Of a DNA stretch of 64,000 nt, positions 11,471 to 22,242 are shown in pieces. Position 1 is the first letter of the stretch, and every line of letters begins with the position of its first letter. Origin of the DNA: Gymnopilus junonius (lineage: Eukaryota > Basidiomycota > Agaricomycetes > Agaricales > Galerinaceae); NCBI GenBank assembly GCA_015501075.1, contig JADNYJ010000070.1:124001-188000 (forward strand), in the 5' to 3' direction. Below the pieces are notes generated by a model, which worked only from the letters and a program-made list of their open reading frames with translations, was not told the origin of the DNA and ran no database searches. The translations under genes were made by a program, and so were the position numbers.

Positions 11471-12011
11471 TGAAAAGAAGGTGGCAGCCATCACTGAGAC
11501 CGGAAAGCACCTAATTTTCGACATTGCCATTATTGACAAGGTGAATGTTGACATGCTTAATCGACAGCTTGATTGGCATCATCAAAATGAGAAGAAAGTC
11601 TCAGAGCTGTCAGAGCGTGTTCCCCTGAAATCTCATACTGTATGACCAACCAGTCAGATCATAGAGCCGAGCTCAAGAAAGCCATAGAATGATACCAGAC
11701 GATGCAGGGACTCAATATTATGGCAGAGGTTTTGTCTGAGGATCAGGAGGATGTTGAAATGGGAGATGGAGAAGGTGATGACACTATGTATATTTCAGAT
11801 TATGAAGATGACACGATTTAATTATTTTAAAACTTATATTTACACTGCTAATACCTTCTGTAATTTACTTAATACTATTCTCATAATATTCAAACTCTCA
11901 AATATCGCTGCAGAGGCCGAGAACATCTGTATTACCGCGACGAGCAACGCGAAGTACGAATTGGACAGGTTTTTTGTGGCTGTGCGCTTAGTCATCGGGT
12001 CGGAAGGTTCT

Positions 12012-12030
12012 CAGCCGTTGCGCCTCTCCA
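12012..12030 (+). repeat. Left 19-bp direct repeat flanking the truncated POB3 copy
   Basis: cagccgttgcgcctctcca is repeated exactly at 14032-14050. The two copies bracket the POB3-derived segment. Confidence 0.8.
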
Positions 12031-12191
12031 CTATAATATAGGATAACGAGAACAATTATGCACAAAAAATTATTACAATTAAGTATATACATGGCTGAAG
12101 GAAAGCCAGAGCGAAGCTTAGGACGAGAGGTCACGAATAAGCAAAGGTAAGGAAAAAATAAGTAAAAAAAACCGACGAATAGAAAAGAAAA

Positions 12192-14031
12192 TTAATCGTC
12201 GATCTTCTTCAATTTCTTCTTCGGAGGCACCGCATCAGTCTCAGCATCCTTCTTCTTAGGCTTAGGTTTCGGCTTAGGCTTCTCCTTCACTTCATCCACA
12301 TCCATTGGTTCGTCGCCCTTAGGTTTCGGCTTGGACGACGACGCACCCACAGCCTTAGGTTTGGGTTTAGGTTTCGGCTTGGGTTTCTCCTCGCCATCCA
12401 CATCCATAGCCTCGTCATCCGAGGCCTTCTTAGCTTTTGGCTTCGGCTTGGGTTTAGGTTTCGCCTTGGGCTTGTCCTTCTTGTCCTCATCATCATCTCC
12501 GGCGTCACTGCCCTTCTTGACCGCAGGTTTCTTCTTGACAGCCTTCTTGGGCGCACCGTCGCCGTCTTTATCTTTGGCTTTACTCTTCCCCTTGGACTTC
12601 GCGTCTTTTGTGAGTGCCAGGTCGCCGGACGCGTCAGAGGCGGTTTCGGCGCCGGATGTGTCTGAGTCGCTGCCGCTTGGTGAGCCAGAGTCGGAGTCGG
12701 AGGCTTTGAAGTCCTCTGTAGAGAGAGAAAAAAAGACATACGTCAGCAACGGGATCAAACGAAATATGAAAGTAAAGTAAAGGGAACCCACCGTCTTCTT
12801 CCTCACTTTCATCATCCCCACGCCCGCCCTAACAGGCTTCTTTTGTCTCTTGCCTCTGTCATCGTCGTCGTCGCTCACAACGCTCTGCATATCCTCGTCG
12901 TCATCATCCACCCCGACAGCCTTCAACAGCAAATCAGCATCAGGCACCATCTCATTTTCACTCGGATCTTCTTATCCTTCAAATACGCTTCCGTGACCTC
13001 ATGCTCCTCCTTATTGATTGAGGTGAACATGTACTCCCCACCAGACTTGAGCATGATCTTGATGTCGAACGTGCGCCCGCCGGTGGCGGCGGCGGTGGAG
13101 CCGACACGGGAGAAGATAACTTGGTGAATGTCGGACAGTTCGATGAGCAAAGGGGATTTGGAGACGAAGAAAATGTAACGCTCGAGCATGAAGAGTCCCC
13201 TTGGACGGCTTTAAGGTTGGCTTTGAAGCCTGGATGGCCGTCGCGGCTGAAGAAAGCAGACAACATGGTGAGTAAACAGTGTGAAGGAATAAAGAGTATA
13301 AAGGCCGTCTTGGCTTACCTTTGAAAGCTGCCCGAGCCAATGATTTTCTTTCCTGATAACGCACGGAAGACGCTAGATACGACCTCGTATGTGGGAGCTT
13401 CATAGTTTTTCTTGAGCTTGTCATACTTCTCCATTTCCTCGCTGGATGCAATGACGGAATAAGTACAGTTTCGGCATAGGTGGCCAGAAGAGGCTTACTC
13501 AATCATGTTGAGCTCAGCTGTAATCTCCTCTTCCCGTGTGAACTCCATGACGAGGTATTGATATAATGTTTGACCTTGACGAATGGGCGTGCTCAAACCC
13601 AGCTATAGACGAATAGGGTAAGCTGCAGGATTAACCAAGGAAAATAAATCTACGCACGATAAATAGGACTTGCTGGTCGTCCTTGGGTAAGAGGAACAAC
13701 CTTGCAATACTCTGATAGAGAACCTTGTAATCGTAGGTCTTACCCCTCAGTCGTAAGAAATCGGGGAACATATCCATGTCATATCGTCCTCTGGGTGTGA
13801 GCACAAGCACCTCATCAAAGCTCAAGATGAGATCGCCAATACCGGCTCCAATATCAGCCTTCTCCTTGATAGTGTCATGGAACACCTGGGCGGCGCTGAT
13901 CTCTTCTTGTCCATCCTCCTCCTCATTATCTGACTTGTCTGAGCCCTGGTCAGAGCCCTTGAGCTTGGCTATGGTTCCGGGGACGAAGAATCGGATTTCG
14001 GTCAGCTCATCTCCCACTTGTCTTGAACCGC
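12192..14031 (-). pseudogene. POB3: 5'-truncated copy of the FACT subunit gene POB3/SSRP1
   Basis: This minus-strand segment encodes the middle and C-terminus of a Pob3/SSRP1 histone chaperone. It begins at GGSRQVGDELTEIRFF, continues through GRYDMDMFPDFLRLRG, a second PH-like region (GHPGFKANLKAVQG, ERYIFFVSKSPLLIELSDIH) and an acidic Asp/Glu tract, and ends in Lys/Pro-rich repeats and KKKLKKIDD at 12192. Introns are retained, so it is a genomic rather than a cDNA-derived copy. The first exons and the promoter are absent: at 14032 the homology stops at a 19-bp direct repeat. Three 1-nt losses in short runs (about 12827, 12955 and 13197) break the frame. The segment is nearly identical to the right-hand gene where both are visible, with only two differences noticed in about 340 bp, so the copy is recent. 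Whether it is transcribed is unknown. Confidence 0.85.
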
Positions 14032-14050
14032 CAGCCGTTGCGCCTCTCCA
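14032..14050 (+). repeat. Right 19-bp direct repeat flanking the truncated POB3 copy
   Basis: This is an exact copy of 12012-12030. It begins precisely where similarity to the intact POB3 gene stops (14031/14032). Confidence 0.8.
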
Positions 14051-14090
14051 GTAGTTCGCATGGGTCACTGATTTCCGCGCGACGCGCGAT

Positions 14091-14106
14091 TCACGTGCGC
14101 ACGTGA
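14091..14106. promoter_or_regulatory. Palindromic double E-box
   Basis: tcacgtgcgcacgtga is a perfect 16-bp palindrome with one CACGTG core and a mirrored cacgtga. Another CACGTG lies near 14142-14147. They sit 140-190 bp upstream of the ATG at 14283 and could bind a bHLH factor; no functional evidence is visible. Confidence 0.35.
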
Positions 14107-14282
14107 CGGTCCGTGACCTTCGCAGAGATTGCCAACCCCCAATCACGTGCCGTGATCGTTGGTTTCTTCTTTCGTTACCACTTCCACCACCCCCGCCACC
14201 ATCATAGGTGTGTCCTATGCTTTTGGGATCTCAAGTGTTTGTCTCAATTTCGGATCTTACTGATGAAGGTTTATAGCATTCG

Positions 14283-14597
14283 ATGGCCCCGACTTTCGTC
14301 AAAGGCTACCGGTTTTCTGAGAAAAAGGTTGCATCCATACTTGAACTTGAGCCAGGTGCCACCCTCCCGCTATTCAGTGCACTTACTGTCTTCCGCGACC
14401 TTCTTGATCGTGAAGCATATTTAAGGATCGTGGCCGCTTTTCCACCAGGCCAGCAAAAAGACATCGTCTTTGTGGTCGTTCTTGACGAGAGTCCTGATGA
14501 GGAGGCACTAAAGCAACGACCTTTAGCACCGCTGCATCCATCACTGAAGCAGGCTATGTTGGTTCTTGATGGGCCAGCTATCTGGGAATCCACATAG
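14283..14597 (+). CDS. Small conserved-looking protein of unknown function
   Basis: An intronless ORF of 104 codons starts MAPTFVKGYRFSEKKVASIL and contains a balanced, globular-looking sequence with a Val-rich strand (KDIVFVVVLDESPDEEALK). The ATG follows about 170 bp of GC-rich, E-box-containing DNA. I do not recognise a domain. It starts only about 230 bp from the right repeat of the POB3 insertion, so that event may have replaced its upstream region. It is also possibly part of a larger repeat family. Existence as a gene is likely but not certain. Confidence 0.45.
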   Translation: MAPTFVKGYRFSEKKVASILELEPGATLPLFSALTVFRDLLDREAYLRIVAAFPPGQQKDIVFVVVLDESPDEEALKQRPLAPLHPSLKQAMLVLDGPAIWEST

Positions 14598-14922
14598 GTA
14601 GCCAAGGTACAGTCCTTTCCCCTTTTCCATTATTTCTGTTTTCTGATTAATGACCATTTGAAGTATTGATGTTGCGAGTGAATAGATTCGGGGCAGTCGA
14701 AGGACAGAGTGTAAATGGAGAAAATCGGTTGTAGTGAGGCTTGAAATGAACAACTTATCTGCAAAAAATGAGACTTGGGAATGAGAAATGGGACCTTAAG
14801 AGGCGGTGGTCCCTGGATGTCGGTTTTTAGAACGCCACCCAGAGCAGGTTACCGTTTAGCAATGGTGATGCTGGCTAAAATAGAATTACTCATCCCTGGA
14901 GGTTGAATATGCTTCTGCATAA

Positions 14923-15999
14923 GTGATGAAGAAAGAAAACCGGAGCCAAGGTTACGGTTCATCACAAAGGCATCAGCCAGGGAAATCTGCTTGGCATTAT
15001 AACCTAGATGTAATCACCGCACCTTCGACCGATGGCCAGGGGTCTAAAGTGCTATGGGCAGTACATATGAGTCCCTCCCTACCCACCTTTCCAGTAGATC
15101 CGTCCGAATTTCTTGCATCTACTGAGCTGAATTGCAACTGTAGGCCCAACTTCCCTCCAATCTTTACTCATTTCAATCACAACAGAGTAAAACCGATCCA
15201 AGACGATACTACGGCAATACCAGCTTGCGTTTTAATGGCTGGTAAGTTTTCGAAAGCTTGTTACCATCATAGAAGTCCATTGAAACTAACACTAAGAAAG
15301 TGTTGCAAATATCGGATGACGATCTCCAATACCTCTTTGGCATAGCACAGATGTCTACTTTTGGCGACCCCACAGAGTACGACGCATACGGTGTTATCAC
15401 CGAAGCATTTATTCTTCACAAACAGCCGCGGGAGCGGTATATAATCTTCCCTCAGCTCCATCTCCGATGGAACCCCGACATAACCTCTGATGGAAGAGGG
15501 TCATTGCCTGACTTCTGCTTGGGAAAATACTATGACTCTGCTCCACACATACGTCTCCAAGGTGGTGTCGAGGTCAAAAGGCTTTACAGATCATGTCTGG
15601 GTTTCGACTCCACCAGCAAACCCTTTGCTCGACGCAAATCTGAGGAAAGTAGTATTCGACTGCACATTCCAGGCAGAGGACCAAGCCAAAGCAGCAGTCA
15701 AGGGTGGTCTGCTTCCAAGTGGCCATGTTCTCTCTTGGCTGATATTGTCGGCCCTACTTCACTTCCATCAAGCTTGGCCCATTCACAGCGGCCCAGCTTC
15801 AGACGCGCAGCCACAAGCCCAATCCAAGTGGTGACTACGCCGAACCTTCAAAATACGAGTCAGAAAGCTTGCTGAGCCAGATTTCTATCCTATGCACCTT
15901 TAGGAACACGCGAGGCAGCGAAGGAGCTGGAAAATTTATTCAAACCACTTCTCATTCTTGACATAATAGCCATTCACAATTCGTCCTTCATACATAAAT
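14923..15999 (+). pseudogene. PD-(D/E)XK nuclease-like protein of a repetitive agaricomycete family, frameshifted
   Basis: Exon 1 runs from ATG 14923 to about 15241, followed by an intron (GTAAGT to AAGAAAG, about 15242-15299). Exon 2 begins VLQISDDDLQYLFGIAQMS. The core reads LPDFCLGKYYDSAPHIRLQG followed by GVEVKR (about 15505-15590). The Pro-Asp, 15-20 residue gap and Glu-x-Lys spacing matches the PD-(D/E)XK restriction-nuclease fold, but this is inference from spacing only. Later similarity is spread over other frames (AEDQAKAAVKGGLLPSGHVL near 15680, KLGPFTAAQLQTRSHKPNPS near 15770, TREAAKELENLFKPLLILD near 15907). At least three frame changes are therefore needed. I remember similar proteins as multicopy in mushrooms; none has a function I know. 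Confidence 0.5.
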
Positions 16000-18565
16000 G
16001 ACTAAATGACAGCTTCTATAGCTTGAGGTGCAGTCGGAGACCAAGTCATGAAATGATAAAGAAGAAAATGGATAGAATGTAATCTAGAGGAATACCGCCC
16101 CGCCTTGTGACTGCCATATCCATATCCGAGCTCGAAACTCGAACTCGCGTCTCAGAAGGAGTACAATGTACCTGGGCAGGCGTCTGCGAGAAAGAGGTGG
16201 GGTGGTGAGACTGCACTGCTCTGACAGCGGCGCCCATCAACGCCCACCACGTGGGTATGCTGAACTCAAGGAAAGTAGCTCCGCCAATCTCGAATGCAGC
16301 ATCGATGCTGCTGGCGGTAGTGGTGGCAGAGGCTGCGGGTACGACCCTGCGCTAGGTTCTTGTCGCCTTTCCACTTCGTGGATAGTCAGTTGGTGGGCAA
16401 GGCGAGCTGGATTGGTCATCATGCTTGTGTTGTCAACGACTCTGCTGGCGCGATTCGCATATATCATACAAAACACAGAGAAGAAATGCTGGGCAGAAAA
16501 TTTAAAATTCGTAATAAGTGGGTATTAAATATTAATGTCTACCTTGGATCCATGTCTCCTGTCCCTGCTTCAGTGATACAGATTCGAGAACACCGTCGGG
16601 GATAATTGCGGCACTGCACAACCGCCGGATGAACTGTCCTCCGCATCCGCTCTTCTTCTCGCTTCATCCTTTTCCTTTCCTCCTCCTCTGGCTTCTTCCG
16701 GGCCACCTCGAACACCTGCGTTTTCCCTCCCTCCACCTGCCTCCGCAGATCCGTCACCTATAGGAATATCCATATCCTGGGTCTGGGATCATAGTCGTCG
16801 CGTAGCCAACCTGCGGAGTCGACATGAAGATTGTCCGCAGATGGACTTTGTGTCTGGCGCGACCCAGTCTTCTGTGGCATCGAGAGGGGTACGGTATAAC
16901 ATGCCGTTCTGTATTTTTCGACGAGCCCCAGACACGCCAGAGAAGGGAGCAATCCTGCGCAGGATTTTTTTGACAAATCCAGGAGGAGAAGACCATTCTT
17001 GCTCACGTGTTTTTCAACGAGCCTAAGGCACACGGAAGTAAAGCTGCGACCGACGAGAATCACAGTCCCGCTTAGGGGCGTCACAGCGTGTCACAGCGTG
17101 ATGCTGCGTAAGCAACGAACCGGCCGCGCAGCCGACGACCTCTCCCTCATACCTCATGGTGGGCTCGACTCTGCTGGTTTGTCGAGCCCTGCAGAGCATC
17201 AAACGAACCACTGGCATGCCCAGGAGCTGAAACCCAACCGATAAACCAGCCCACGAGCCACCTCAAGTCCGAAGAACACCCGAGAACGACGAATCGCGTC
17301 GGGGATGCATCTCCAGCATCATGTCGACTGCCCCTCCATGGAATGGACGCGTCAAGAGGCCCAACACTTGGAGAAAAAGGCGCCAGCAACGCCTGCTGCT
17401 CATATCTCCTCTTCAAGAGTTATGGAGGACTCACCAGGAGCTTGGAGCACGAGTGACCGCATTGGGTGGGTGTGATTTCATCTCGGTAAGAACTGGCAGA
17501 GCTGATCCGAAAGTAGGCAAGGAGCTTTGGTGGGTGACGACTGCGGGCATTATTTGGGAGGTGAAGGAGTAGACGTCAAAATGGGATGAGATAGACAAGG
17601 AGGATTGGTTGGATGTTGGGTGATTTATAGAGGAGACCTCATTGCAAGTATTTATGTTTCTAGAATGCATTTCATTGTTGATAACCCTTACACCTGCAAG
17701 TTCCGAGCTCGTTATGTTACGTGTTGGGTAGGTAAGCTTCTATGAGCCGATGGATCGCCTAAGAAAATGAACCAGGGCTCGAGTCGAGCACGCCATCATA
17801 CACTTGTCACAGATCCCGGCCGTTTTTCAGGTCTGCAAGTCGCGACTGTCGAGTTTCCCTGGTTCTTTGGCCCACGATCAATCTACGAAGTTCTAGCGAT
17901 GGCCTCCACCAACAGTCCAAAGGGCAAGATCATCTTATCGGCTTTGATTATGCCTGATAACTCACAGTCCCAAGGCTGATAAGCCACAGTCCTTCGCATC
18001 AACAACAGTCCTGCAGCTATTCACACAGGCACACCACGGGTAAGCAAGGTTCGCTCCCCATCCCACGCGATTTGTTGATTCTAAACAACTTTCTCAAGCT
18101 TTCCCCTCACCTCTCTCCACATCGCGTGCACCCAGCAACCCAAATTACGTCCGCCTCGAATGCACCCAGCAACTCAACCTCTGTCAACTTCGAATGCACT
18201 CTGCCACTAAAATTATATTCAGAAAATGCAGTAACGCCAAAGCGTCATTCTTGAAGACTTTTGACGCGTCGCAAATGGAATTGCGATGCGTCTCGCAGCA
18301 TGGTGACATGCAGGCAGATTTAGTAAGTTAAGACGGCTCTTTGTGTCGCTTCACTGTATTTATGACCCTTTCATGTACATAGGTATTTTACGAATTCCTT
18401 GATTCCTCCTCGAGTATGGCCCACCACGGATGGGGGCTCGATTATGTATGTCGACCCTTTCTTACCACAACAATTGAGTGCGGCTGACATCGAAAACAGA
18501 CTTAAAAACCCTTCCTCCTCCTTCCCAATGCCACCACAACCACCACAACTTGTACTACCATCACA
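16000..18565. other. No gene recognised
   Basis: Only short open frames without recognisable domains are present. One minus-strand frame (16539-16757) is Glu/Lys/Arg-rich and coiled-coil-like, but it has no convincing splice partners. The GC-rich part 16.2-17.3 kb looks different from its flanks. Confidence 0.3.
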
Positions 18566-20375
18566 ATGTCCCAGCCCATCAACATTCGCGCAGCCGACCT
18601 CCCTGGGCTGACATCAGTCCTCGTCGAAGCTGCGGCTTCTCGCACGTTCCGAGATGATATTGTAGCCGACCTGGAGGAAGAACAGGCTACTCTTCCCAGC
18701 AAGTCCACCCTTTTCGACGAGAATGAGGACAATGACAGCGACGAAGAGGAAGATGACAATGATGATGATAATGATCTTTCCAAGGGCGGGCCTATGGATA
18801 TCGATGACGATCACACTGGCGGGATGCCATCGGAGTGGAAATCCTCCATGAAGGAAGCTTCGAAAGGTGTCACAGACAAAACTCACAATGAGTACTTGAG
18901 GTGAGTAAATTGGTTTGATCTCGTGGTTAATATGCTCACAAACCCATGCGTAGACTCGCGTCCGCCTGCGCCGAATTTCTGATGGCAAACAACCTGATTT
19001 CTGACCCAGATGAGTTCCTCTCGTCTACGCCTTTGCCGGACTCCGACCAGATGATTGTAGCATGGATAATGGATTCGTAAGTTCCCTTCCTTCATCCTCT
19101 TCTTTTCTCTCATGTATCATATTATTTCCATACCAGTTGCGACATGATGGGTCTCGACGGCAAGCCAGTAACCCGTCTTCGGGCATCATATGGGCATGCC
19201 CAAAAGATGCGTGCCAGCATGACACACTATTTTGGGCGTGTTCTGGGTCTTGGCTCCCAGGCATGGAGACAAAACACAAAGCAGGGCAGGACCCGTACGA
19301 AAGGCAATCATCAATATCTGAAAAGGTGGCTACATATATGCTAAGCCTTCGACGCCGTAAAGTAAGTTTGGATCATTTATCTTATTCATTGAATTCATAT
19401 TGACTTTAGCCTTTATTTAGGTTCAGGCTGGTGAAACCGCCACGAGCGCACGAGCTATCACCCCGGTCAGTATATTTAGAGACAAGTGTGTTTGCATAAA
19501 GCTGATCAACATGTTCAGGCAATTTTGGAGGAACTTTATCACTTCAATAACGATCCTGAAGGCTGGCACTGGTCTCTCGGCACCTTGGAAGGTGCTCCTT
19601 CTCCAAGTTTCCATTCCTGGGCCGGCCCTCGCCATCGACTCGAGCTGCAAGCAATTTACACGCTTGCCTTTGTGTGTCTACTGCGTGTAGACGAGGTCCT
19701 GAAAATAAGATGGGAACACATCGACATCCAACTTCAGAACAAGAAGATGGTGTTGACTCTCCCATTCCGCAAGACTCACCAGTTCGGGGGTCAGTAATCC
19801 TTTATCCACTCTTTAAGCTTGCTAACTTTACATGTGAACAGAGATCAAACCCTTTCCAATACCTATGCTGTCAGAACACGAGGCCCACCTTTGCCCAGTA
19901 CGTGCGATGGCAGCGTGGATCGACGCTTCTGAAATTACGTCCGGGTATATATTTCGACGAAGGGCTGCTGGCGATCGCGTGCAGGATAAAGATGCGGCTA
20001 TGGTGAGTTGATCTTCTTGCGCCTGATAAAGTACCCTATTACTCATGCAGTCAATTGATCATCTAGACATCTGAACAATTTCTTGAATTGTTCAGAAACA
20101 ACCTTGTCGACATTCAGGTTGAACCCTCACCTTATGGCACCCACTCGTTCCGGCGAGGCGGCTGTCAGTACTTTGCGTCAATGCGTCGATGGAAACTTCG
20201 CCGGATATGTGAGTGGGGGGGCTGGAGCACTGAATTTTCAAGTATGACTATTGTCAAGTATCTCATTTCATGGAATGATGAGCCTGAGGAGAGTAGGGAC
20301 AATTTTCTGGACCCTGACCCAAAACCTAGCATACTATGTCATGTGTGTAAGAGATCTTGCCATTGCGCCTATTAG
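18566..20375 (+). CDS. Tyrosine-recombinase-like protein (Crypton-like, agaricomycete family)
   Basis: The start is MSQPINIRAADLPGLTSVLV, with an Asp/Glu-rich linker at about residues 55-75. Exons join across introns beginning near 18901, 19079, 19361, 19467, 19790 and 20001. A core-binding-like helical region follows (SYGHAQKMRASMTHYFGRV). The catalytic domain carries LLRVDEVLKIRWEHIDI (first Arg, about 19679), LPFRKTHQFGG, YGTHSFRRGGCQYFA (HxxR box, about 20135), CEWGGW and TIVKYLI (candidate nucleophile Tyr, about 20258). It ends in a Cys/His cluster, CHVCKRSCHCAY. The R...HxxR...W...Y order is that of tyrosine recombinases. The frame slips by 1 nt near 19305-19312 (between RTKGN and ISEKVATYMLSLRRRK). 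It converges on the SAP-domain gene, with 161 bp between stops. Whether it is a transposon recombinase or a domesticated cellular protein is open. Confidence 0.7.
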
Positions 20376-20536
20376 GTAGATGGTTCTCTTTTGTATTATC
20401 TTCGAATTACATCATTTTAAGCTAATATATGAGATATGATCCAATTTTGAACAATAGTAATGACAGTAAGCAATGTATGAGGGATGAATTAAAGCTAAGT
20501 AAAGTAAGAGATGTAGAGAGATGTAGACTACAAGAT

Positions 20537-22242
20537 TTAAGCATTGTGAACAGAACCTTGCTGTTGGAGACTAATATAGCGCTTTGCAATGTCATGATCC
20601 TTCTTGAGGACATACTCCTTCCCATTCTTTTTATATCCGAACACCTCATTGAAGTTGTCAGTGTAGGTTGATTTCGCTATACCAGCTAAACGAGCGTCGG
20701 CCTGTCGACGATCCTCCTTCATTGTCTTGACAATGTTGGTGTACGAGAGTCTCTTGCCCGAGGACTCTGAGAACCTCCTCCAAAAGGCCTCCTCTGTGGG
20801 ATACTCCCTCCAATGCGTTATAACAAGCTAAAAAAAGGATGTAATAGATTGAGTTAGAGACCATTGACTTAAGAATAAAGCAAGCTTACCTCCCATTCCG
20901 CCCAACTGCCTTTGATCAGGCTCCATTGCCCTGGCATCCACAAAGGGCCTGATAGCCGCTGTGTGTATACCTGCTTCCAATAGATGATCGGGATGGGGAC
21001 ACCTTTGATGACGAGTGCCGACTCTCCGCCCCAATGCACTGAGGTGTCATCCCACATCCGGTTCAATCTGGGAAGGTCCTCCACAAAAGACAGAGCAGGT
21101 GGTGGACTGACATCACGCTCTGTAAACTCAACGGTCTTCCCGTGAGCAATGGTGATGGTTCTGGTGGGAGCAGGGGCCGTTGAGGCGGTTGTTGAAGGTG
21201 TACCCACCGCAAGGACGGCTTCAGTTGCAACCGGAGTCACAGCCGGCATGGGAGGTGGACTCGAGCCACATGGGGGTGATGGATGGGAGATAGGAATTGA
21301 GTTGGTGGGGGTGGACTGAGGGATGGGGATTGTGTTGGTAGTAGTTGGGGACTGAGCAGGGTTGGTGAGGCTGGACCAGAGCGCCAGAAGCTGCGCTAGC
21401 TGAGCACTGCGCTCCGGATGCTCCTGGACTGGGTTGGGCAGGCTGGATACGTTCTCAGGATGCTCGAACACCTATCGCAGGATTGATCTGTCAGTTGACG
21501 AACAATGGCACATAACACAGATACATACCATCGGTTTGGGGGTCCTGGACCTCCTCTGGTGGGTTTCTTGAGCGCGTGCCTCTCGGGGCACGTAAGGGTG
21601 AGCAGTGGTGATGGCTCGAGCCTAAGTTGGTTATCAGGAAATGAACGTTAATCAATGTTATGTAAATGTCACGTACCCATTCAAGCCTGGCTTTGTGCTC
21701 CGCAGCAGTTGGAGGCTTGGCCGGGGTTGGAAGCGCGTAGGGTAGGTGCGGGACAGGTGCCCCTGGACGGGTGGTGAAGACCTCGTTTGCCCTGCGAGTC
21801 GACTCCTTCTCCGTCTTTGCTCTCCCAGGCTTGCCTGACTTTGTTTTGGGGCCTCGATGCATCGGACGAGATGCCACATTCATGCTAGAAATTAATCAAA
21901 ATGAAAAGACGTCAGTGAGAGCAATCGAAAGTTTATTGACACGACAAGAAACTTACACTTGTGCCCATTTGTCCCTGTCATTGCTAAAGTTCCTGAGCCG
22001 GCCATCCAGAGCGATCTTGTTGCCAGAGTGCGGGAGGCCAAAGCTCCTGCAGAGCTCCTTCAACCTGTCCTTGGACAGGTCAGTGTTTCTGCAAGAGAAA
22101 ACAAGAGCCGAAGATCAGTAACAAGAACAGGAAGGAGAAAAAATGTCACTCACACAACGATGTACTGTTCGGGCTCTCCTCCCTTTCCACTCGGGAAAGG
22201 AAGCCTGGGTTGACTGCCTCCAGGGCTGCACTCAGTGCTCAT
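20537..22242 (-). CDS. SAP-domain protein of a repetitive agaricomycete family
   Basis: The proposed start is 22240-22242 (MSTECSPGG). After a 60-nt-class intron comes LSKDRLKELCRSFGLPHSG followed by NKIALDGRL (about 22078-21985), which fits the SAP helix-extended-loop-helix that binds A/T-rich or scaffold DNA. A basic segment follows (HRGPKTKSGKPGRAKTEKES, 21862-21800), then a Pro/Thr/Ser-rich linker. The conserved C-terminal module has WGGESALVIKGVPIPIIYWK (about 21030-20970), WREYPTEEAFWRRFSE and TDNFNEVFGYKKNGKEYVLK, ending at 20537. I recall this C-terminal module as multicopy in mushroom genomes, without known function. The frame also stays open upstream of 22242 and would add a hydrophobic helix, so the start is uncertain. 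It faces the recombinase gene tail to tail. Confidence 0.6.

Larger units (their letters stand above)
7300..11821 (+). pseudogene. Multicopy-type agaricomycete protein family with CxHKDLN motif, interrupted by a transposon
   Basis: The reading frame starts at ATG 7300. It carries CCMHKDLNTVKGG (about 7828-7866), then KKGQQDTYNWF (about 8070-8105), YPDVSNMHYGSHGEAA (about 8135-8180) and FVATNDINGGALGSWR (about 8650-8705), ending in a Lys/Glu-rich helix. I recognise this arrangement as a family present in many copies in mushroom genomes; its biochemical role is unknown to me. In-frame TGA codons sit near 7417, 7563, 8715, 8832 and 11689, and there is a frame change near 8340-8440. The ORF stops at 8956 and resumes in the same frame at 11463 (HEKKVAAITET, then RQLDWHHQNEKK). 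The 2,506 bp between them are an inserted DNA transposon. A further 1-nt frame change near 11640 leads to an acidic tail ending at TAA 11819-11821. Confidence 0.65.

Noticed and set aside
12331..12780. 149-codon plus-strand ORF rich in Gly/Leu/Phe
   Set aside because: It is the mirror of the Lys/Pro repeats of the POB3 tail on the other strand; composition alone keeps it open.
12031..14031. Standard DNA transposon as the carrier of the POB3 fragment
   Set aside because: The ends just inside the 19-bp repeats show no inverted repeats and no transposase is present.
16539..16996. Minus-strand Glu/Lys/Arg-rich frames that might be a basic coiled-coil protein
   Set aside because: No start with a convincing context, no splice sites joining it to neighbours and no recognisable motif.
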